A stretch of 64,000 nt of DNA from CBDBDZ01 sp965204215 (GCA_965204215.1 CBDBDZ010000014.1:1178001-1242000); one strand, 5' to 3'. Positions 20,152-30,283 are shown, numbered from the stretch's first letter. Notes: generated from the sequence alone by a model not told the origin. Numbers and translations: made by a program.

Positions 20152-21396
20152 ATGGGCAAACTGGAAACAACCATTATTCACGCTATACGCGGTTGTCAGC
20201 TAGGGACTATTGGCGCGGAAATACGTTACCCAAATCGTGATGATTTATTACTGATAGCCCTGGATAAAGGTTCTAAAGTTGCTGCCAGTTTCACTCAGAA
20301 TACTTTTTGCGCAGCACCTGTAGTAGTGGCTAAAAAACATCTTGAAACCAGTTATTTGGTAAAAAATAAAGAAATTCGGTATTTGTTAATCAATTCAGGC
20401 AATGCTAATGCAGCTACAGGAAAAAGAGGTGAGTTTGATGCTATCAACTGTTGCACTATGGTAGCCAAGTATTTTAATGTTGACGTTTCTCAAGTGTTGC
20501 CTTTTTCAACAGGGGTTATTGGTGAATATTTACCTATTGATAAATTTGAAAATAACATTCCTCAAATAGTTTTAAAGGCAGATAATTGGTTGCAAGCAGC
20601 GAAAGCAATTATGACAACAGATACTAAACCTAAAACTTGTTCAATGCGGTTGAGGACACCAGATGGTGTTATTACTTTAACAGGTATAGCCAAAGGTTCA
20701 GGTATGATAAACCCTAATATGCACGCACCACAAGCTACCATGCTTGCTTATATAGCTATTGATGCAGAGTTAAATCAAAATTGTTTAGATACTATCAATC
20801 AACGAGCTATTGAACAGTCATTTAACAGTATTACGGTTGATGGCGATACTTCCACTAACGATGCGTGCGTGCTAATAGCCACGGGACAAGGTGTATTTAT
20901 AGAGTCTATTGAATCGGGTATAGGTATTTTACTTCAAAAAGCTATCATCGAGTTGTATCAACAATTAGCTAAGGATTTGGTGCGTGATGCAGAAGGTGCA
21001 ACGAAGTTTATAACCATTACCGTTTCTGGCGCTAGTGATACAGTTGAAGCGAAAACTGTAGCAAAGTCAGTAGCTCATTCACCACTGGTTAAAACGGCGC
21101 TGTTTGCCAGTGACCCCAACTGGGGACGAATTATTGCCGCGATTGGCAATGCTGATATTGGTGATTTAGAAACAATAAAAGTTGATGTGGATATTAAGTC
21201 CAAAGACTTTGTTGTCAATATTGTTCATAAAGGGGAGCGGGCAAAAGATTATCGTGAAGAACAAGGGCAAGCTATTTTTAATCAAAAAGATATTGAAATT
21301 ATCATTCGTCTAAACAGGGGAGAAGCAATGGCTACTATATGGACTAGTGACTTATCGCAGCAATACATAGAAATCAATGCCAGCTACCGTAGCTAA
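20152..21396 (+). CDS. argJ: Bifunctional ornithine acetyltransferase / N-acetylglutamate synthase ArgJ
   Basis: A 414-residue enzyme that moves the acetyl group between N-acetylornithine and glutamate in arginine synthesis. It is normally self-cleaved before a catalytic Thr in a KGSGMI-x-P-x-MATML motif. Here the motif reads KGSGMINPNMHAPQATMLAY, with four extra residues (HAPQ) just before AT. The C-terminal FASDPNWGRIIAAIGNAD motif is intact. ATG abuts the secA stop and the end overlaps mutT by 20 bases, which suggests one operon. Confidence 0.94.
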   Translation: MGKLETTIIHAIRGCQLGTIGAEIRYPNRDDLLLIALDKGSKVAASFTQNTFCAAPVVVAKKHLETSYLVKNKEIRYLLINSGNANAATGKRGEFDAINCCTMVAKYFNVDVSQVLPFSTGVIGEYLPIDKFENNIPQIVLKADNWLQAAKAIMTTDTKPKTCSMRLRTPDGVITLTGIAKGSGMINPNMHAPQATMLAYIAIDAELNQNCLDTINQRAIEQSFNSITVDGDTSTNDACVLIATGQGVFIESIESGIGILLQKAIIELYQQLAKDLVRDAEGATKFITITVSGASDTVEAKTVAKSVAHSPLVKTALFASDPNWGRIIAAIGNADIGDLETIKVDVDIKSKDFVVNIVHKGERAKDYREEQGQAIFNQKDIEIIIRLNRGEAMATIWTSDLSQQYIEINASYRS

Positions 21397-21787
21397 TACA
21401 CAAACCATTGCTGTGGTGGCAGCAATAATTGAAAGAGATAAACAGGTATTAGTTAGCTTTCGCGACAAAACCAAACATCAAGGCGGGCGTTGGGAGTTTC
21501 CTGGCGGCAAAATTGAGTTAGGGGAAACTCCATATGAAGCGTTAAACCGTGAACTTAATGAAGAGCTTGGTATCGAAATCATAACTGCGGTTGAGTTTGA
21601 ATCGTTGGTGCACCATTATCACGATAAAACTGTGAACTTAAACTTTTGGCATGTGACTGAATTTCTAGGTGAACCTAGTGGTGTTGAAGGGCAGCAAATA
21701 CAGTGGTATCCTATTAACCGTTTGAGTCAATTAACCTTTCCTGATGCCAATTATCAGATTATTGAACAATTAGAGAGCTTTGCATAA
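21377..21787 (+). CDS. mutT: NUDIX hydrolase, MutT (8-oxo-dGTP diphosphatase) type
   Basis: A 136-residue protein with a complete Nudix box: GGKIELGETPYEALNRELNE followed by ELGI. MutT cleans oxidised GTP from the nucleotide pool. The start WEFPGGK context and the location after argJ near secA match gammaproteobacterial mutT. The C-terminal codons ESFA-stop (GAGAGCTTTGCATAA) lie inside the terminal inverted repeat of element R2a, so the last residues may be repeat-derived. Confidence 0.92.
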   Translation: MPATVANTQTIAVVAAIIERDKQVLVSFRDKTKHQGGRWEFPGGKIELGETPYEALNRELNEELGIEIITAVEFESLVHHYHDKTVNLNFWHVTEFLGEPSGVEGQQIQWYPINRLSQLTFPDANYQIIEQLESFA

Positions 21788-21909
21788 TGTCACGAGTGAT
21801 GTCAAGACAAGGCAAATTTGAACGAAAAAGCGGAGTTTACTGGCAGTAAATGAGCATTTTGAGCGAAAATTTAACGCTGTATTGACGAAAGCAATAATTA
21901 TGCAAAACT
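21776..21909. repeat. Palindromic repeat R2a at the 3' end of mutT
   Basis: About 134 bp with inverted ends AGCTTTGCATAATG.. and ..AATTATGCAAAACT. The centre holds TTTACTGGCAGTAAA flanked by AACGAAAAAGC and GCATTTTGAGCG. A close copy is at 55822-55959 and a partial one, in the opposite orientation, at 57697-57760. It contains the stop codon of mutT. Confidence 0.7.
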
Positions 21910-21937
21910 CTCAATTAACTTAAATACCCTTATATAA

Positions 21938-22285
21938 ATGCGATTTATTCTTTTACTGTTAACGGCAATATTATTAGTAAGCTCTTGCAGCGGGCGCACC
22001 AAACAAAACCTGGTAAACCTGGAAACAACAATCAGCGACGACGGGAGCAAACGTTTTATCTATTATATTGATTTACGTAATCGCGAAGCTCGATTTAGCA
22101 ATCTGGAAAGTGGACAACCTCGAAGACAGCGCGGTTTATTACCAGAGTCAATACGGCGAATTGAAAAAAGGCTAAAGCGTCAAATAAAACGCAATGGCTT
22201 TTGTACAACGGGCTATTTTATTTTTGACAGGCGTTATAGCAATGGCTATTTTGAAATTCATGGTGAGTGCAATGAAGCGCAATAA
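21938..22285 (+). CDS. Small predicted lipoprotein, function unknown
   Basis: 115 residues with a lipoprotein signal (LLLLTAILLVSSC; lipidation Cys at residue 17). The rest is basic and includes TTISDDGSKRFIYYIDLRNREARF and two later cysteines (FCTTGYF, HGECNEAQ). I do not recognise the family. The TAA stop (22283-22285) coincides with the TA at which repeat M1 begins. Confidence 0.7.
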   Translation: MRFILLLLTAILLVSSCSGRTKQNLVNLETTISDDGSKRFIYYIDLRNREARFSNLESGQPRRQRGLLPESIRRIEKRLKRQIKRNGFCTTGYFIFDRRYSNGYFEIHGECNEAQ

Positions 22286-22440
22286 ACCCGGATTATGTAT
22301 CAGAAATCTGACACATCCAAAAAAATAACTTCAAAAATAGTAGTTTGATAGAAAAATAATGCTCGCCTTATTATGTTTGCACGTATTTTTCTTGTGTGAA
22401 CTATTGTTTTTAACCACCTGTTTTTCCGTGCGTTTTTGCC
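22285..22440. repeat. Diverged M-family palindromic repeat (M1), left part
   Basis: Begins AACCCGGATTATGTATCAG, then ATCCAAAAAAATAACTTCAA and GAAAAATAATGCTCGCC. This matches base for base, with scattered changes, the order seen in M3 (50072-50253). The right inverted end is not clear. It marks the left edge of the IS-rich island. Confidence 0.6.
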
Positions 22441-22734
22441 TTGTTTGAAAACAAATTTTCTTCTTCTGAACAAATTTGTGCTTTTTTTGTACAAAAATAC
22501 TCTGAAATACCAGAAAGTATAGTTCCGAATAATACTGACAAAAACTACAACAAAAACCTATATATACTAACATGCACTGGCGAGCTTGGAGAACATCAAG
22601 AAAGTATTTGGCCTCTATCTAAGGTGATTGATTCTAATTTGGACTACTCTGCTTTCATTGCTTCGCTTGAGGAGGCATATGAGTTAATCGAGTCTTATGC
22701 ACCTGATTATTACCAGTGGGTAAGGCGAGCATAA
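22441..22734 (+). CDS. Hypothetical protein, possibly frameshifted
   Basis: 97 residues from TTG 22441 (MFENKFSSSEQICAFF ... APDYYQWVRRA). No family recognised; acidic C-terminal half (SLEEAYELIESYAPDYY). Immediately after, another frame is open to TGA at about 22847 (SIKGLSVFIKDDDTGVFNSG ...) and has no good start of its own. The two may be one gene broken by a one-base change near 22720, with the IS630 copy inserted at its end. Confidence 0.4.
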   Translation: MFENKFSSSEQICAFFVQKYSEIPESIVPNNTDKNYNKNLYILTCTGELGEHQESIWPLSKVIDSNLDYSAFIASLEEAYELIESYAPDYYQWVRRA

Positions 22735-22840
22735 AAGGACTTTCTGTATTTATAAAAGACGATGACACTGGGGTGTTTAATTCTGGCTCTTCTTCCGTGA
22801 ATCCTGGTATAATCAACGTTTCTATGCCTATTATTAACCC

Positions 22841-23941
22841 TGCATGAATATATCATAATTTTATGTTATAATACTTGTCATGAAACAAGTAGATTTAAGA
22901 ACCCTTAGCCCCGAGTCTCGACTAGAGTTGAAAAAAATTTGTCTTCGCCTTTACAAGAAGGGAGACCGTACAAAAAAAGCCATAGCCGAAGAGCTTGGTC
23001 TTCGCTATATCACGGTATCAGAATGGCTACGTGAATATAAAGCATCAGGCGAAAAGCTCACCAAAGAAAAACCACGAGGACGCCCATTGGGGGTGGGACG
23101 GGACTTAACACCGGAGCAAGAAAAACATATTCAGAAGTTGATTATTGATAAGACACCAGACCAGTTAAAGTTGGATTTTGCACTGTGGTCAATCAAAGCA
23201 GTTCAACAATTGATTGATGATGAATTTTCAATTGATTTAGCCTATCGAACTGTCTGTCTTTACCTTAATCGTTGGGGTTTTACCCCCCAGCGTCCAGTCA
23301 AACGTAGTTATGAACAGCAACCTGCTCAAGTTCAACAGTGGCTTGATGAAGATTATCCTACAATTCACCAACGCGCCCAAGATGAAGACGCAGAAATTCA
23401 CTGGGGTGATGAAACAGGTATTTCGAGTCAAGAGCATTATCCTCGCGGTTATGCTCCTAAAGGGCAAACACCAGTTTTAGTATTATCTCAGGCTAAGCGT
23501 GAACGAGTTAACATGGTGTCAACCATTACTAATCAAGGAAAACTTCATTTTATGGTCTATGACGATAAGTTCACGGCTCAGGTCTTCATCAAATTTTTGA
23601 AACAATTAATAAAGCAATCATCTAAAAAGGTTTTTTTGATTGTTGATAACTTACGCGTACATCATGCTAAATTGGTTCAAGAATGGTTAGCAGGTAATAC
23701 TGAAAAAATTGAGGTCTTCTATCTGCCTAGCTATTCCCCTGAACTTAACCCCGATGAGTATCTCAATTGTGATTTAAAGCGCTCAATGGGTGCTGATAAA
23801 CCGACTCGAAAGAAAGGGGATATTGCTAAAAAATTAGATAAGCATATGAATCTACTACAACAGCAACCCGAAAGAATTCAATCTTATTTCAAGCATCAGA
23901 AAATTAAATATGCAGCTTAATAATTTCGAATATTTAATGCA
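22841..23941 (+). mobile_element. IS630-family insertion sequence, copy 1
   Basis: About 1.1 kb around the transposase gene. The likely ends are TGCATGAATAT (22841) and the inverted ATATTTAATGCA (to 23941); they are imperfect. Its transposase is a close relative of the copy at 40305-41389, but the ends differ. Right of it is a membrane-protein gene whose frame starts inside the border. Confidence 0.75.
22880..23920 (+). CDS. IS630-family transposase
   Basis: 346 residues. The N-terminal half is a helix-turn-helix region (KKAIAEELGLRYITVSEWLREY); the C-terminal half is a DDE domain with IHWGDETGISSQ, VFLIVDNLRVHHA and YSPELNPDEYLNCDLKR, the DxD/E pattern of IS630/Tc1-mariner enzymes. No stop or shift is seen, so it may be active. 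The second copy (40320-41357, minus) shares most residues. Confidence 0.93.
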   Translation: MKQVDLRTLSPESRLELKKICLRLYKKGDRTKKAIAEELGLRYITVSEWLREYKASGEKLTKEKPRGRPLGVGRDLTPEQEKHIQKLIIDKTPDQLKLDFALWSIKAVQQLIDDEFSIDLAYRTVCLYLNRWGFTPQRPVKRSYEQQPAQVQQWLDEDYPTIHQRAQDEDAEIHWGDETGISSQEHYPRGYAPKGQTPVLVLSQAKRERVNMVSTITNQGKLHFMVYDDKFTAQVFIKFLKQLIKQSSKKVFLIVDNLRVHHAKLVQEWLAGNTEKIEVFYLPSYSPELNPDEYLNCDLKRSMGADKPTRKKGDIAKKLDKHMNLLQQQPERIQSYFKHQKIKYAA

Positions 23942-23948
23942 GAGTTAA

Positions 23949-24272
23949 TATGTCCATGACAGCCCTATTCGTTATTCGATTTTTATGTTGATAGGGACAG
24001 CAGTGCAAGTAGCTGTTTTCTGTTGGCTATCGCTGATTCTCGCTCCAAGAGCAAACAAAATATGTGCATGGTTATTGTTTGTAGTAATCGCTGTTCTGCA
24101 ATGTGTAGTATTGGTTTCAACTATCTACAATTGGCTATGGTTGGATGGAGAGTTTAATTATCAGACCATTATGGGGCTTTTAACAGCAGTTGTATTTGTC
24201 AGTGTGGGGCTATGGTGCTTGATAACTTTTTCTAAAGAAATTAACTCTGTTGGAGTTGCCAGAAATGAATAA
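23949..24272 (+). CDS. Membrane protein, N-terminus probably lost to IS630
   Basis: The frame is open from 23949; the first ATG is 23985 (MLIGTAVQVAVFCWLSL, 95 residues). Three hydrophobic helices are visible (about 1-20, 27-49, 61-82) and a short charged tail. There is no ribosome site before ATG 23985, and the open frame runs back to the IS630 end, so the gene looks truncated. Family not recognised. Confidence 0.45.
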   Translation, partial: YVHDSPIRYSIFMLIGTAVQVAVFCWLSLILAPRANKICAWLLFVVIAVLQCVVLVSTIYNWLWLDGEFNYQTIMGLLTAVVFVSVGLWCLITFSKEINSVGVARNE

Positions 24273-24348
24273 AAATGTACTTCCAACTTATTTAGCAATA
24301 ACTCCCTTTTTGCATTTGAAATATCAAAGATACTTTGCAAAAATAGCA

Positions 24349-24387
24349 TTGGGCTTGGGCTTGGGCTTGGGCTTGGGCTTGGGCTTG
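24349..24387. repeat. Hexanucleotide tandem repeat (TTGGGC)6.5
   Basis: Six perfect TTGGGC units plus TTG, 45 bases before ATG 24432 of the large lipoprotein gene. No other simple repeat of this kind occurs in the window. Its unit of six would not shift a reading frame, so an effect, if any, would be on promoter spacing or mRNA leader length. Confidence 0.9.
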
Positions 24388-24431
24388 TTACGATTACAAC
24401 AAAACACACGAGCATAAACGGTAAATATAAT

Positions 24432-27400
24432 ATGAAATCACAATTTAATATTGGTCTATTTTTAATCCTCTCTTTAGTTTTAACTGCTTGTGGTGGTGGC
24501 GGTTCAGGTGGTGGAACAACACCTCAGCAACCAACAAATTCAGCACCTGTTGTCGCAAATCCAATAGTGGATATGATGGCTAATGTCGGCGATAGTTTTA
24601 GTTTTACTATTCCTGCTAATGTATGTACTGACGCAGATAATGACCCTATTACTATCAGTACAAGTATTGACCCGAATATACTAGGGTTGAGTGTCGCCAA
24701 TAATGTCGTGTCAGGAATATTAACTGCTCAAGGTTCAGTTGGTGTTGATGTAACCTGTTCAGCAACAGGTGGTTCAGTTGTAGATACTTTTTCAATCACT
24801 TCTAATATAGCAGGCAATACTGTACCTGTAATTCATAGTTCTGTATTAACCGACCAAACAGGAACCATCAATGTGCCATTTTCATACACAGTACCTGATA
24901 ACTTTTGTACTGATGTTGATGGCGATACATTAACGACTAGAAGTGAAATTGCCAGCAGCGATAATCAAGGTTTAACCGCTAACGGATTGACAATAAGTGG
25001 CACACCAGTAAGGTCTGGTAATCTAATCATTAACATATTCTGTTCTGATGCTGTGAATACTGAAATAGGTTCTTCTTACAATATCAATATTCAAACTAGT
25101 GGGGGGCAAAGCAACCAAGCTCCGATAATACAAATTGACCCAAATGAAGTTATTAGCGTTGATGAAGATAATTCTGTTACTTTCACTCTAACTGGTTTAG
25201 ATTTAGATGGCTCAATTGCAAGTATTGAGGCTGTATCACAACCTGTAAATGGTACTTTAACAGGGCTGCCCATATCTGGGGCATTAGCAAACGTATCCTA
25301 TACACCCAATGCTAATTTTAGTGGTAATGACAGTTTCCAATTCACTGTTACTGATAATGATGGAATTTCATCAGTTCCGTTTACTTATAACATTATTGTT
25401 AATCCTACAAATGACCCGACTGTCTTTACTTCTGCAAATACGGCAACTGTCCCCGAAAATAATACAGCTACTTTTTATACGGCAGTAGCCACTGACATTG
25501 ATGGTGATACTATAACTTACGGTCTTGATTTCAATGCTATTGTTGATTCATTACTTTTTAGTATCAATTCTGCTACAGGAGAATTATCGTTTAATACCGC
25601 TGTAGATTTTGAAAATCCATCAGATGCTAATGGCGATAATGTCTATCTTGCAATTATTTCAATTAATTCTTTTGGTGCAACGGGTTCAGAGTTATTTAAC
25701 CAAACTGTTTCGGTGACTGTTACTGATGTTAATGAAATTCCACAAATAGATGCTGGAATTGACCAGTCAGTTAATGAAAATACATTAGTAACATTATCAG
25801 GATTAGGTTCAGATATGGAGGGAATAGTTACCTTTCAATGGACACAGTTATCGGGTGCTTCGGTATCATTAAATAATGCTAATTCCATGACGACAACCTT
25901 TACCGCACCTAATGTGAATACAGCAACAACATTGTCATTTCAATTGACAGTTACTGATAGTGGTAACGTAAGTGTAACAGATACTGTGCTAATTACCGTA
26001 CAACCTGTAGCAGTAGGTGCCAATAGAGCGGTTTTAGGGCCACTAAATGGCGCAACTGTGGAAGCCTTTACATTAGCTGATATTAACTATAATACGCCGT
26101 TAATCACTGTTACTACTAGCAATAGCCAATCTGCCAGTGAGCAAGGAGGTTGGTTTGATTTAGTAATTACCGATAATTCAATAGCTGATTCCGACTGGCT
26201 AGTCATTCGTGTTAGTCGCGGACAAGATGTTGATGCAGATGATGATGGGGTTATGGACTCAAATCCTACAATGAATAATGGTTCATTTTTTGCATTAGCT
26301 CGCAAATCCGAAATTGATGCAGGTGATGTTGTCGTTAATCCGCTAACAGACATTATTTATCTGGAATTGTTAGATTCAAATAACAATGATTTAAGTACTT
26401 TGCTTTCAAGTGATATTCAAACGCAACTAGACAATTTAAGCAGTAATTATGTTAATGACGTCAATAACGATAGCCAAGTTAATTACATTGATATTTTAGC
26501 TTTTGAACCACCGCAACACAGACAATTAAGTATCCGAAACTGGTCTACAGTTTTAACTGGTTACGTGTCATCTATTCATCAAGGCTTATCTGCGAATACA
26601 AGGCGGCAATTAGACCGTTCATTAGTTAATATGGCGACCATTGAAAATGCTTTAAATACGGGAGAGTCTGCTACTGTTGATGTGGCAAGTAGTGCTTCAA
26701 TGATTACTGGAAATACAGTAACAACTACAGTATCCAAAATTCGGGTAACTGATGATTCAACAGCAACTGCTGACGTAGAAGTTGTACAATTAGTTTCTGC
26801 TCAAACCGATGCCATAGTGCAACTAAATGTAGCAATGGAAGGCAGTACTATGACTGCTAATGCAGGTATTGTTACCGAAGATGGTACATTAAACCTAGAG
26901 TTTGTGCCTGAGTCTACTCCTTTATTCACAGGAGATGCACAGTCCATTGCTAATAATATGACATCTACAATGACAGTTACACAAGAAGGGAATACTTACA
27001 CTCTTACTATTTCTAAGGAAGTAATGGCTAGTTGGTCAGCTACGAATCCAGATATAAGTATTAGCGGTAATACAGTTGCCATAACAGTTATTGAGGATGA
27101 CCCCGTAATTGGATGGGCTTTTTGCTATGAAGAGAATGTAGAGGATTGTTCAAACGCTCCTGAAATGCCTACACCCGTACAACCGCCTATAGGCTTACCA
27201 ATTACAGATTGCAGAGAGGTACATTTAAGTTATTTTCTTTGCGAAAATAATGAAGTAGTCGTTTTATTTATTCCATCCAATAGATTGGATAACTTTCAAA
27301 ACGATTTTACAACTGTACTACAGGCTGCCTTTTCACAAACAAGTGAAAGTGTTTTCAACGAATTAATTAATTCGTATTCGTTAAAAAATAGTCAGTCTGT

Positions 27401-28505
27401 TATTGATTTGAGATTAAGTAGCGAGATTCAAAGTTTTATATCAATGAGGTCTTTTTGGCGTAATCAAAATCAATTATTTATAGCTCTGCCAGAAAATCAA
27501 GTTACTTCTAATTTTGATAATACTGAGCAAGCAAAAATATTTAAGGATGCATCTAATTATTTAGTATCAGCAATAGACCCTTCTCAAATAACAGGACTAT
27601 TTTATGGTTCGGGATTAATCTTTTCGCAAATAAATTATTCTGGAATAACTTTATTAAGTGGAACGAGTAGAGGATGTAGTACTTCGGAAGAGTGTGCAGA
27701 AAACCCTTTTCGTGTAGCAAGCTATGGTCGCATTGCATTGATGATTTATAAAACGCCTTTTATACTTAATACAGACAATGAGATTGGTTCTGTGAATTTA
27801 AGCATTAGAGGAGTCGCTGGTATTGATGATACATTAACTCTACCCTACTCGTCGTTATCACTATCAGAATTAACTATACCTATACCCACTGCTCCTATTA
27901 GCTTAATAGCTAATGCAGATAACGAGCAAGTCACATTAACATGGGATACGGTTACTGGTGCAACATCATATAACCTATATTGGTCAAACACAGCAGGTTG
28001 TCCGACGCAAGGTACAGATGGTAATCAAATTTCAGGAGTGACACCTCCTTATACTCATACAGGATTAACAAATGGGCTTAACTACTGCTATGGTGTTACT
28101 GCTGTAAATAGCGCAGGTGAAAGTCTTCCAAGTAACACTTTTGGAACGACTCCAACTGCTGGAATTGAAAATGTACAATATACTAAAATTAGTAGTTCTG
28201 GAAGTGATTTACCTGATAGTGCCACAGAGTGGTCTTGCGTTAGAGATAACGAAACAGGGTTAATATGGGAAATTAAAACAGATGATGGGGGCATCCACGA
28301 TAAAGATAATACTTACAGATGGGGTGGAATAGGTACTGAAGGTACTAGCGGTATCAGCTATGGTGATTGGGATAGCTTAGTGACTGGTAGCCGCAATGAA
28401 AACCTGTGCGGCTACAGTGATTGGCGTGTACCTGTTATTGAAGAGCTTCGTGGCTTGGTTTATTGCTCAAGTGGCATGGGTGGTGGAACTACTCCTTGTA
28501 CTGAT
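24432..28505 (+). pseudogene. Large multi-domain surface lipoprotein, split by IS110 (5' part)
   Basis: About 1358 codons remain before the IS. A lipoprotein signal (LSLVLTAC, Cys about residue 20) and a Gly-rich linker are followed by Ig/cadherin-like repeats (about 36-330), a VDEDNSVTFTLTGLDLDG Big_9-type unit, a cadherin domain (about 330-430), a PKD/K319-like unit with VSVTDTVLITVQP (about 435-520), a long middle region with a DVDADDDGVMDSNP calcium-like loop, a fibronectin-III domain (about 1150-1240), and the start of a DUF1566 domain (ETGLIWEIKTDDGG ... GYSDWRVPVIEELRGLV). The domain continues after the IS at 30080. Such proteins are adhesins or surface-binding proteins; the role is inferred. 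Confidence 0.85.
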
Positions 28506-28600
28506 GTGATGGACGCCTCCTAATTGGCGTGAGCCAGAGCGGTATCTAGGTACCCGAATCTGTGCTATAAAACACATTTTAAACTTCGGAGACATCCATC

Positions 28601-29638
28601 ATGAGCCATTGTACTCGCATCAGTATCGACCTTGCAAAAACCATCTTTCAAGTTTGCGTATCTAATTATCCTCATCAAATAAAATCGAATAATAAATTGA
28701 AACGTAATCAATTACATGACTACATTAATAAATTTGAACCCTGTCTTGTTGTTATGGAAGCATGTTATAGTTCTCACTATTGGGGACGAGAATTTGAAAC
28801 GATGGGGCATCAAGTAATGTTGATTCCACCGCAACATGTTAAGCCTTTTGTTCGCGGGAACAAAACTGACCATAATGATGCGATAGCTATTATGGAAGCG
28901 AGTTATCGACCTAATTTACGACCTGTATCAGTTAAAAAACTGTATCAACAAGATTTACAGATACTCATTAACGCAAGAGAGCTAAAGGTCAGATATCGAA
29001 CCGCACATATCAATCAACTACGAGGCTTTTTGAGTGAATATGGGATTATCATTGCACCCACAAAAATAGCTTTATTCAATGCGTTACCGCTATTACTAGA
29101 AGATGCTGCTAATGGATTAACCCACACAGCGAGGAATTTAATACAGCATTATTGGAATGATATTAAGCAACTGAATGAATCAATTGAATCCTTAGAACAA
29201 GAGTTGAAGCAGCATGCATCAACACAGCCTAACTATAAACTCATTCAAACTATCCCTGGGATTGGACCGATTATTGCAGCTAACTTTATTGCTAGTATTG
29301 ATGTTCATTCATTTAAAAATGGGCGAGAACTTTCTGCATATCTTGGGTTGACACCAAGAACTTTTGCTAGTGGCAATCATTCATCACAAACGGGTATAAG
29401 CAAACGAGGTAACCGAATGTTAAGAACCTTATTAATTCATGGTTCACGAACAGTAATGCGGTGGTCTTCGGGTAAAGATGATGCGTTAAACCAATGGGTG
29501 TGCAGCCTTGAAAAACGAATTGGGAAACCGAAAACAATGGTAGCCCTTGCTAATAAACTTACTCGTATTATTTGGGCGGTATTAACAACCAAAAAAGCAT
29601 TCAATTATCCACCATCACCATTGATGTATAGTAACTAA
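28601..29638 (+). CDS. IS110-family transposase (RNA-guided recombinase family)
   Basis: 345 residues. The N-terminal DEDD/RuvC-like domain begins ISIDLAKTIFQV, with later acidic residues in VVMEACYSSHYW and KTDHNDAIAIMEA. The C-terminal Tnp20 domain has LIQTIPGIGPIIAANFIA, LSAYLGLTPRTFASGNH and SKRGNRMLRTLLIHG, which holds the conserved Ser region. IS110 enzymes use a bridge or seek RNA encoded in the element's own non-coding end. Complete, so possibly active. Confidence 0.93.
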   Translation: MSHCTRISIDLAKTIFQVCVSNYPHQIKSNNKLKRNQLHDYINKFEPCLVVMEACYSSHYWGREFETMGHQVMLIPPQHVKPFVRGNKTDHNDAIAIMEASYRPNLRPVSVKKLYQQDLQILINARELKVRYRTAHINQLRGFLSEYGIIIAPTKIALFNALPLLLEDAANGLTHTARNLIQHYWNDIKQLNESIESLEQELKQHASTQPNYKLIQTIPGIGPIIAANFIASIDVHSFKNGRELSAYLGLTPRTFASGNHSSQTGISKRGNRMLRTLLIHGSRTVMRWSSGKDDALNQWVCSLEKRIGKPKTMVALANKLTRIIWAVLTTKKAFNYPPSPLMYSN

Positions 29639-29639
29639 G

Positions 29640-30066
29640 TCTATAACCAATAATTATCTCATCTTAACGATTGCATAATATGATGAAAGTAAACGATTCC
29701 CTTCCTTATCAAAAACCTGTTGTATACCAAGGATTTTATATTCGATGTACTGATTGAGGATGATAAGGGGCGGATCTCATCAGGGGCAGGTAATCGATAC
29801 CATCAACAGCCCGAATATATGGTTGCAATCGTGACTCTTCACCATTAGTAACGTTAAGATACATTATAAAATAACATCTCTTCTTGGAATGAATTTATAA
29901 GCTAAATAAAAGGAAGGCGTTGCCTTCTACCTGTCCATACCAATATATTTCCTATATTCACTGTGTTCCAGACACAGTGCAGGCATCCTGCCTTTATGGT
30001 CTATATTGATGAGTCCATATCAATAGCTAACATTTTTGCTGCTAATGGATTTTTAGTGCTTGTAAT
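29640..30066 (+). ncRNA. Candidate guide (bridge/seek) RNA region of the IS110 element
   Basis: A 427-base gene-free stretch between transposase and right end. It holds hairpins GGAAGGC..GCCTTC (about 29911-29927) and a perfect 8-bp stem CACTGTGT/ACACAGTG (29959-29979). It contains TGTACTGAT (29746-29754), identical to the 9 bases ending exactly at the insertion point (28497-28505). It also has ATACCAT (29797-29803) and TATACCA (29723-29729), which are reverse complements of bases in the right flank. RNA location and ends are inferred, not seen. Confidence 0.5.
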
Positions 30067-30079
30067 TTAGGAGGCGTCC

Positions 30080-30283
30080 ATATATGGTATATTTGATATA
30101 CCAACTATCAGAGTTAATTATTTTCCAAATACTAATAGTAACTTTGACTGGTCTTCATCAGCTGTCGTTGGTACTAACGCTGTGTGGTTTCTCTCTTTCG
30201 TCAATGGTAATGACGGCAATTTCAGTAATATTCGTGATAACTTCAATAGGGTACGGTTAGTTCGTAGTGAAGATATACCTTAA
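30080..30283 (+). pseudogene. 3' part of the split surface lipoprotein (DUF1566 end)
   Basis: The frame IYGIFDIPTIRVNYFPNT ... FDWSSSAVVGTNAVWFLSFVNG ... NFNRVRLVRSEDIP ends at TAA 30281-30283. It is the C-terminal half of the DUF1566 domain (pattern YFPNT...WSSS...AW...F..G......N..RLVR) that begins before the IS. Frame and domain order continue exactly from 28505. Confidence 0.85.

Larger units (their letters stand above)
28506..30079 (+). mobile_element. IS110-family (IS1111-type) insertion sequence
   Basis: Inverted repeats GGACGCCTCCTAA (28511-28523) and TTAGGAGGCGTCC (30067-30079) are perfect over 13 bp and subterminal on the left, as in the IS1111 group. Removing 28506-30079 (1574 bp) joins the two parts of the lipoprotein gene in frame with no duplication, the known behaviour of this family. 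The left non-coding end is short (about 95 bases), the right one long (about 440 bases), again IS1111-like. Confidence 0.85.

Noticed and set aside
24161..24415. Minus-strand frame with a Ser-Pro repeat
   Set aside because: It is produced by the TTGGGC repeat and has no gene-like context.
29815..29823. ATATATGGT as the right guide of the IS110 RNA
   Set aside because: It matches the right flank in the direct orientation, whereas known bridge/seek RNAs need the reverse complement; kept only as a side note.
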